Of a DNA stretch of 64,000 nucleotides, positions 57,695-64,000 are shown piece by piece (position 1 is the stretch's first letter; every line of letters begins with the position of its first letter). A program made the translations under genes and the position numbers. Under the pieces are notes generated by a model. It worked only from the letters and a program-made list of their open reading frames with translations, did no database searches and was not told the DNA's origin. Source of the DNA: Opitutia bacterium (lineage in GTDB: Bacteria; Verrucomicrobiota; Verrucomicrobiia; Opitutales; Seribacteraceae); assembly GCA_002686835.1 (NCBI GenBank), contig NYYP01000006.1, positions 57,494 to 121,493 on the forward strand, written 5' to 3'.

Positions 57695-60600
57695 CTCGCA
57701 AAGCATCAAAGGATTGTTGTTTTAATCCAATCTGAACCGCAAGAAATAAGCTAAGATAAGAAAACGCTAATAAACTTGCCCCAAATCCTAATACACTGAT
57801 TGGGGAAAGGTTCTGTTTCTGCTCGACCATAGCCGGGATCAAGCCAAACAAACCAGCCACCAGTCCAAGAACTAAACCTGCCCAAATCACCCGCTTATTT
57901 TCATTCATGGCAATGTTTTGTAAATGTGCTAACGAAAATCCTATTGCCTCTAATATTGCCTGTTCCTGTCTGCGTTCCCATAGATTTCTTAACACAAGGA
58001 CAAATAGTCCAATCGTTCCCAAAAGTACTCCCATCCCACCCAGTGCTTGAAAAATAGATAAATAGGTATTTTCGACCATTCTAAATTGGCCCATTCGCTC
58101 GTGGGTCGACTGGACCCGTGCCCCATAATTTAACAACCTTTCTTTTAAGTGCCCCACTACGGAGTCTACCATTCCACTGCCTCCAATCCAAAATTCCTTG
58201 TAGCCTCCCTTGCTGGGAAACTTTTTTTGCCAGTCTTTTTCCGAAATATATAACCCCCCTTGCAAAAAGCTCCCCTTTATCACTGCTGCCAATTCTACCT
58301 CAAACCCTTGCCCTTCTCCATCCATATAGGTAATCCGATCTCCTATCCTTTTTTTTAAAGACCACATTAGGGTGCTCTGATCAACCGCTGCCAATAGAAC
58401 ATCAGAGTGCTCCGGTTTTTTTAATGATGTCCAATTCCCGTCGATAAAAATAAACCTGCCCTTCACTTGATCAACTGGTATGCCCAGGAGAGGAGGTTGT
58501 TTGGATTGATACAAGTTCAAACAACTTGCATCATCTCCATCCTGAGACCGCAATGGTACGATCGATACATCCTCGAAGAGATGAGTATTAAAATCAAACA
58601 GCTCACTCGCGTCCTTACTCAATAAATCATCATAGAGGGGCAAGCTCGTTTTCATGATGTAGGAGAAACCACCCGTTGCGGATTGAAAATCATTCGATTG
58701 TTCGGGCGGACTCTGCCTAAATGCACCCGCACCAACAACCAGAAATGTACCCACTGCAAGCATACCCACGACAGTCATTTTTCTTCCTCTGCGATAGTCC
58801 AAATGTAACAGTAAATCCTTCTTTTTCCTAATATCTATAGGCCCTGCAACTGCTTGGTTTCCAAAAAGCCGAATCATTCCTCCCAGCAGGACCATTGCCC
58901 CACACCCAAAGAAAGTTGGACCCGCCGGAAGATCAAAAAACCAAGAATAAAAGACGGTGCCTATTAACATTGTCCAGACCAGGATCTTTGTACCTATCCA
59001 TCCCCATTTCCGGTATTTGATCTTTGTCGGCGAGCTTGGTTTCTCGAGGAACTCACCCGCCTGGATCAATTCAATCGGCCGGCTTTTCAACTGTCTTCGA
59101 AGCACCCATAATAAGGAAACCAGTGCGACCAAAAAGGAAGCACATGTTCCAGTTATGATAGAATCCATGCTTGGCAGATAAAAGATATCGAGTTTCGAGA
59201 CTGCCCCTCCCCACGCCCCATTTAACATCCACAAAACCGCATGCCCAAAAAACCAGGACCAACCAAGGCCCATCAATGTGCCCAGCAAACAAACCAAAAT
59301 TGCTTCCACTGAGATTATTAGGTTTACTCTCCCTGGGGTGTATCCCAAAGAAAGCAACATACCAACCTGCCGGTTTCTTTGCTCTAGCGAGAATCCAAAA
59401 AGCAACGCACTTAGAGATAGCCCAGCCAGTACCACAAAGAGCCCAAAAGACAGAAAAAGCTGACTGAAGTCTACGGGGCCAGAAATGGCAGCTTCAGCAT
59501 CTTTCATTAAGTCCAATCGCTGGATACCAAAGTTTGACGGGCTTAGATTGTTGAGTAATTGCTGATTTAAATCCTCGGCCTTTTTCTCTCCATTTATTCG
59601 CAACCCGGTCAAATTCCCCCATCGGGTTCCCCACATCTCCTGTGCCGCCTGCAGGGAGAGAAATGCCTTGGGACTTCCTCGATATTCGTCCCAATAAGTC
59701 TCATCCTTTGGCCGTATCTTATGCTTGATGGGAATACCTGTATCCCATTCCCCACAATTTTCGGCATCACTGAGCCCGGGAAACCTCGGCGTCCAGTCGC
59801 TCTCCTCACCAGGGGGAATTTTTTCTGGCATGGGTAAGATTTTTCCAACCTCAAAATACCGTTTCTTTTCAATTAGTTCTCGGCGCTCACCCACCACATA
59901 ATATTCCAGACTGATCCGATCTCCCACACTCAAATTCTGGTCTTTTGCAGCCCATTGGTTTAAAGCAATTTTTGTATCCTCCCAGTCCGGCCCAAGAATC
60001 CCATCTGGATGGAGCTCCACCCCTGTTACCATCGAATAAGGAATGAGGGAGGAATTTGTATCCTCTCGCCCCTCTGGCCTGCCAATCGAATTTACCAAAT
60101 AGGTTAGCTCGCCCTGAAGGGTGGGGTTTATTTGTCTGGCTGTATGAACAACCCTGTCCGACAAAAAAACGCTCCGGCTTCGAAGATTCCATGCATTTGG
60201 GGAACGAAGCTTTTTTATTTGCAGCCCTGCATCTGCCAAAGTCCAGCAACGCTCCATTGCGTCCATCATTGGATCGATTGGTTTTTCCCCTGCTCCAACT
60301 AAGAGAAGATTCGTAAAGTCTGTCCTTTCCCCATCTGCCGAAAATGAGACAAACATATCCTCCTGAATCATGGATAACGGGACAAAAATAGTACGGACTG
60401 GTTCCATGCTTGCCCGCAAAGAAAAATTGCCCATTGCCCCATGACTGAGTTCGCCCAGATAAGGACGATTCCAGGAAACAAACCGGGCATCTCTTTCCCC
60501 GGACAAGGGTGCATCCCTTGAAAACAAGCTGGGCTCCTCTACTCGCAAGACCAAGCGGTCTCCGACCTCGGTTTCCAGCTCAGCTGCAAGATCAGGACTT

Positions 60601-61016
60601 GCCCAGTAGCCGGCAGTTATCAGGTCGGGGAGTGGTAGGGAGTCTCTGGAAAAATCAAAGAATCTTTGATCGATTCCCAGAACCGTAATGCCACTTGCAT
60701 GAGTTTTACCATCCGGGGAGGAAAGAGTCCCCATAGTCATGAGTACGGGAGCTACTTTTATGTCACTGTCAAAACCTTCAGTCTTTAGGACACGGTCGGC
60801 CAGGTCTGAATGGAAATATCCATGTCCGGATAAAAACACATGGGTGACCAAACCAATACGTTCTTTCGCTTTATAACTTAGGGTTGCACGAACAGAATCT
60901 CCAATGGTTAGTGAGCCCACCAGGATCATCGAGGCAAGAGCCAGCCCCAGACATGTGCCCAAGTGTTGCCTTCTCGAATAAGAGAGATTGGCGAAAATCA
61001 TTCGCCAGATACTCAT
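57687..61016 (-). CDS. Large FtsX-type ABC transporter permease (1109 aa)
   Basis: MIFANLSYSRRQHLGTCLGLALASMILVGSLTIGDSVRATL; two FtsX-like TM regions (GLFVVLAGLSLSALLFGFSLEQRNRQVGMLLSLG; GTIGLFVLVLRNLWERRQEQAILEAIGFS). Confidence 0.9.
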   Translation of the reverse strand: MSIWRMIFANLSYSRRQHLGTCLGLALASMILVGSLTIGDSVRATLSYKAKERIGLVTHVFLSGHGYFHSDLADRVLKTEGFDSDIKVAPVLMTMGTLSSPDGKTHASGITVLGIDQRFFDFSRDSLPLPDLITAGYWASPDLAAELETEVGDRLVLRVEEPSLFSRDAPLSGERDARFVSWNRPYLGELSHGAMGNFSLRASMEPVRTIFVPLSMIQEDMFVSFSADGERTDFTNLLLVGAGEKPIDPMMDAMERCWTLADAGLQIKKLRSPNAWNLRSRSVFLSDRVVHTARQINPTLQGELTYLVNSIGRPEGREDTNSSLIPYSMVTGVELHPDGILGPDWEDTKIALNQWAAKDQNLSVGDRISLEYYVVGERRELIEKKRYFEVGKILPMPEKIPPGEESDWTPRFPGLSDAENCGEWDTGIPIKHKIRPKDETYWDEYRGSPKAFLSLQAAQEMWGTRWGNLTGLRINGEKKAEDLNQQLLNNLSPSNFGIQRLDLMKDAEAAISGPVDFSQLFLSFGLFVVLAGLSLSALLFGFSLEQRNRQVGMLLSLGYTPGRVNLIISVEAILVCLLGTLMGLGWSWFFGHAVLWMLNGAWGGAVSKLDIFYLPSMDSIITGTCASFLVALVSLLWVLRRQLKSRPIELIQAGEFLEKPSSPTKIKYRKWGWIGTKILVWTMLIGTVFYSWFFDLPAGPTFFGCGAMVLLGGMIRLFGNQAVAGPIDIRKKKDLLLHLDYRRGRKMTVVGMLAVGTFLVVGAGAFRQSPPEQSNDFQSATGGFSYIMKTSLPLYDDLLSKDASELFDFNTHLFEDVSIVPLRSQDGDDASCLNLYQSKQPPLLGIPVDQVKGRFIFIDGNWTSLKKPEHSDVLLAAVDQSTLMWSLKKRIGDRITYMDGEGQGFEVELAAVIKGSFLQGGLYISEKDWQKKFPSKGGYKEFWIGGSGMVDSVVGHLKERLLNYGARVQSTHERMGQFRMVENTYLSIFQALGGMGVLLGTIGLFVLVLRNLWERRQEQAILEAIGFSLAHLQNIAMNENKRVIWAGLVLGLVAGLFGLIPAMVEQKQNLSPISVLGFGASLLAFSYLSLFLAVQIGLKQQSFDALRDE

Positions 61017-61708
61017 GGATCTATCGCATTAAGTTTACCATCCTGAAAAGACAGGATTTCATCCATTCTTTTTGCCTGTGTCAGAGAGTGGGTAACCACC
61101 AGCATAGTGCACCGGAATTCCTCGTTTAAACGCAGAAGTATATCCATTAAATGATCTGCATTTCCCTGGTCGAGAGCCCCGGTTGGCTCATCCGCCAATA
61201 ATAATTTTGGTCGGTTGATCAGGGCCCGGGCAACAGCCACTCTTTGTTTCTCCCCTCCCGATAATTGACTGGGCATGTGACTGGCCCGTTCTTTAAGTCC
61301 GACCTGCTCGAGCAATTGATAGGCAAGGTCCCGACCAACCGAACCGCCCGCTTCTCCATGGCCGGCAAGTGTGGGAACCATCACATTTTCATGTGCGGTA
61401 AGTGCTGGTAAAAGATGGTGAGCCTGAAAAATAAAGCCCATGGTTTGGTTGCGAAATTTTGCCGCTTCATTTGGGGACAATTGATCGACCTGATGTCCAT
61501 CAACCCAAACCTCTCCACTGGTTGGCTCATCCAATCCGCTCAATAAATTGAGCAAAGTGCTTTTTCCAGATCCGGATGGACCGATCAGTCCGATTGTTCT
61601 ACCCCTGCTTACCTGCAAACTAAGATCATTCAGAATAGGTTTGGAAAAATCTCCCGTCACGGCAGGATAAGCCTTGGTCAAATTTCTGACATCAATAAAG
61701 GGATTCAT
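61013..61708 (-). CDS. LolD/MacB-like ABC transporter ATP-binding protein
   Basis: GPSGSGKSTLLNLLSGLDEPTSGEVWVDG, LSGGEKQRVAVARALINRPKLLLADEPTGALD. Confidence 0.95.
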   Translation of the reverse strand: MNPFIDVRNLTKAYPAVTGDFSKPILNDLSLQVSRGRTIGLIGPSGSGKSTLLNLLSGLDEPTSGEVWVDGHQVDQLSPNEAAKFRNQTMGFIFQAHHLLPALTAHENVMVPTLAGHGEAGGSVGRDLAYQLLEQVGLKERASHMPSQLSGGEKQRVAVARALINRPKLLLADEPTGALDQGNADHLMDILLRLNEEFRCTMLVVTHSLTQAKRMDEILSFQDGKLNAIDP

Positions 61709-62985
61709 CTTAATTTCTCATTTTGGTTGATCCATCTGTTCGCTTTCATTTCAAACCTTGGCAAGGTTCCTGGGGGCACACACTCCACCGGAATTCTCAG
61801 TGCTAACAAATTATGAATCGCACCCCCCAAAGCATGAGCAACTGCAGTGTCGCACTCCGCCCGAATAAGAGCTTCTTTCATGCCCCGCGATTGCTTAATT
61901 CTGACCTCATACTCTTGTACCTGGGGAAAGGTTCGGACAATTCTATCGATTGCAGAAGGGTATAAATTTACTCCCCTGATAATTGCCATATCGTCCGCTC
62001 GTCCAAGCACCCCTCCCACTAAGTCAAATGTTGGGTTTCCCAGATCGTCCACTCCCCGGTTTGCCCGTGCCAAATCCCCAGTGCGATAGCGAAGCACTGG
62101 AGAACCAGTCCGTCCCAGTGGAGTCAGGACCAACTCCCCGAGTTCACCATCATCGAGCGGTTGCAAACTGTTCGGGTCAATTATCTCGGCATGATAAGAG
62201 TCCAATAATATACGCAAGCCACCCTGCCCACCTGGGGTTTCATATGCCACCGGGCCCACCTCTGTCATTCCATAATGATCAAAAAACAAAGATTTTCCTC
62301 CCCAGGCCTGGTCGATCGCCTTACGAATCTCAGGTACACTGCCCCCGCACTCTCCAGCCACAATGATTTTCTTGAGCGAATGACTTTTCAGGGATAATTG
62401 CAGTTCCTTAGCTGTTTCAATTAATCTCAGTGCATAGGTGGGTGTACAAAAAAGATACTCAGCTTCATTTTCCAAAATTGCCCGTAGCCTAGCTTCGGTG
62501 GATTGCCCACCTCCCGGAATTGCAATGCATCCTTTTTGAACCACAGCTTCGTACGCAGTCCAAAATCCAAGAAAGGGGCCAAACGAAAAAGCAAAAAAAC
62601 AACGACTTCCCTTCTCCATTCCAGCGGCTTCCATGATCCGCTTCCAATTTTCCAGCATCCATTGCCAGTCCTCCTCTGTATCCATCCAGGTGGTTGGATC
62701 ACCGGTTGTTCCACTGGTGCGGGAATAGCGAACATATTTGTCTGCGGAATAAGTAAAGTTTCTACCACCAGAGGGGCTGGATGTTCGATCAATTTCCAGT
62801 TCCTGCTTGGTGGTTAGCGGGCAGGCTCTGGTAAAGTCATCAAAATCCTTCCATGATTCCCACTCCGTCCATTTGGGAAAGCGTTCTTTTTGAAAATCAT
62901 TAGATTTACAAATGTTTTTAAAATGAGCCTGAAAACCCTTCCATCTTTGTGACTCCCAATTCTTATTGGTGTGCAAATGCTTCAT
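61705..62985 (-). CDS. PaaK-like AMP-binding ligase (phenylacetate-CoA ligase family)
   Basis: YSRTSGTTGDPTTWMDTEEDW, HYGMTEVGPVAYE, LVLTPLGRTGSPVLRYRTGDLARANRG, LGRADDMAIIRGVNLYPSAIDRIV. Confidence 0.9.
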   Translation of the reverse strand: MKHLHTNKNWESQRWKGFQAHFKNICKSNDFQKERFPKWTEWESWKDFDDFTRACPLTTKQELEIDRTSSPSGGRNFTYSADKYVRYSRTSGTTGDPTTWMDTEEDWQWMLENWKRIMEAAGMEKGSRCFFAFSFGPFLGFWTAYEAVVQKGCIAIPGGGQSTEARLRAILENEAEYLFCTPTYALRLIETAKELQLSLKSHSLKKIIVAGECGGSVPEIRKAIDQAWGGKSLFFDHYGMTEVGPVAYETPGGQGGLRILLDSYHAEIIDPNSLQPLDDGELGELVLTPLGRTGSPVLRYRTGDLARANRGVDDLGNPTFDLVGGVLGRADDMAIIRGVNLYPSAIDRIVRTFPQVQEYEVRIKQSRGMKEALIRAECDTAVAHALGGAIHNLLALRIPVECVPPGTLPRFEMKANRWINQNEKLR

Positions 62986-63023
62986 TTTCTTGGTGGATGT
63001 TTAAAATCCACTACAATTTGTAA

Positions 63024-63551
63024 TCAGGAATTGGATTGTTCAACTGAAGCGGGAACAGGCTTGGGCGGCTTGGGGGCATGCTTGGTGATCATGTACCCAC
63101 CCACAGCAGCCAGGGCGATACCCAGAACAAAGGGCCAGTTCACATAAGACCAGTTCCCCTCCTTGGTCGTGCTAACCAAGGCATTGACCATAGGAGCCCC
63201 TGCAAAAATGATCGACATGATCACGGGCACATAGGCTGGACTGGGCATTTTTCCAAATGCAAGCAGCACGCCCAGTGCTCCAATGGCACCCAGAGTCCCT
63301 GCAATCAGGGACCATTGCCAACCCTTGACTGGATAGGTCCAAAACGCGATATTTCCCCCCTTTAATTTGAGGATGATCAAAGGTGCAACCACTGCGGTTA
63401 AAAAGTAAGCAAGTCCAACCCAAAGAAAAGCCATAATCCTGCCATTTTCTTTGTCTCCCATATTACTGGATCCGATGTGCATACAAACACCATAGGTTCC
63501 CCAGCAAATCACGGTTAAAAGTGCAAATTGTAAATAGTGCATAGGACACAC
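63024..63551 (-). CDS. Small multi-TM membrane protein (EamA/DMT-like fold suspected)
   Basis: HYLQFALLTVICWGTYGVCMHIGSSNMGDKENGRIMAFLWVGLAYFLTAVVAPLIIL; GTLGAIGALGVLLAFGKMPSPAYVPVIMSI; FVLGIALAAVGGYMITKH. Confidence 0.65.
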   Translation of the reverse strand: MCPMHYLQFALLTVICWGTYGVCMHIGSSNMGDKENGRIMAFLWVGLAYFLTAVVAPLIILKLKGGNIAFWTYPVKGWQWSLIAGTLGAIGALGVLLAFGKMPSPAYVPVIMSIIFAGAPMVNALVSTTKEGNWSYVNWPFVLGIALAAVGGYMITKHAPKPPKPVPASVEQSNS

Positions 63552-63626
63552 TTTCTATCGGTAGTCACCATCAGGCAAACCGATTTTACAGAGTTTCCTG
63601 AAATTCAGGAAATGGCATGGTATGGT

Positions 63627-64000
63627 TTAGTCTTGGTTGAGTGACTGGCTTGCTTTTTCCTGATCTGCAGTCTGTTCAGGAGAAAGAGCGGGGTAATATA
63701 TGTCCCAATCTTTAGTAGCAGTATCCCAATAAATCATGCCGGGCTGTCCATCGGTATCCTTGGCCAATTGAAAATATAACCAACTATTTGATTCGTGCGA
63801 GTAAGCCCACGGATAATAATCCATCCACATCCAGCCCTGCGGATACGATTTTTTGCGGAGTACTCGGACATTATCGACATATGTTTTGTATTCTTTCCAA
63901 TCCGGATCTTGATCGTTAAATGCAAAAAAACCGTACCAATTCGGATTATAACTTGTTTCGAATTCTAAAACTACTTCATCATTAAGCATTAAATAACCTT
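63627..64000 (-). CDS. C-terminal part of a hypothetical protein with Trp/Tyr-rich tail; N-terminus beyond window
   Basis: YPQGWMWMDYYPWAYSHESNSWLYFQLAKDTDGQPGMIYWDTATKDWDIYYP; the frame stays open (GYL) upstream of the first Met to the window edge. Confidence 0.6.
   Translation of the reverse strand, partial: GYLMLNDEVVLEFETSYNPNWYGFFAFNDQDPDWKEYKTYVDNVRVLRKKSYPQGWMWMDYYPWAYSHESNSWLYFQLAKDTDGQPGMIYWDTATKDWDIYYPALSPEQTADQEKASQSLNQD

Noticed and set aside
1-64000. CRISPR arrays, tRNA/rRNA genes, IS elements, prophage or integrative-element boundaries
   Set aside because: No direct-repeat arrays, transposase/integrase ORFs, phage genes or obvious RNA genes were seen; a tRNAscan/Infernal run would be needed to exclude small RNAs formally.

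Overview
This 64 kb window is a gene-dense bacterial chromosome segment. It probably comes from the PVC group, most likely marine Verrucomicrobiota/Opitutae; I infer this from gene content only (DUF1549/DUF1553 and DUF1501 proteins, ThuA and DUF1080 proteins, several Gfo/Idh/MocA oxidoreductases, an ExbB-ExbD-ExbD-TPR cassette, and a small MSKQYNKLIKRRRR protein). I saw no rRNA, tRNA, CRISPR array, transposase, integrase or phage module. Housekeeping genes include proB (5'-truncated), a UvrD-type helicase, dcd, rlmN, a Fur-family regulator and an OGG1-type 8-oxoguanine glycosylase. Transport genes include an opp operon (SBP, B, C, fused DF), a Mn/Fe/Zn-type ABC operon next to a divergent DtxR regulator, and two FtsX/LolD-type ABC systems. 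The most interesting items are: (i) a metal ABC permease fused to a DtxR-like C-terminal region, beside a separate DtxR gene and a 7-4-7 inverted-repeat candidate operator; (ii) a coupled three-gene set of a tandem ModA-like protein, an apparently active trypsin-PDZ protease, and a pseudoprotease with its PDZ inserted before a Ser-less GGG motif; (iii) three overlapping TPR genes, one with EF-hands, upstream of ExbB-ExbD-ExbD; (iv) the circularly permuted ATP-grasp / alpha-E / transglutaminase triad; (v) a coupled PaaK-like ligase / ABC ATPase / 1109-aa FtsX permease / secreted protein cassette; (vi) a response regulator whose HD-GYP-like output domain appears to lack its metal ligands. All functional calls come from reading the translations by eye. 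No database searches were run.
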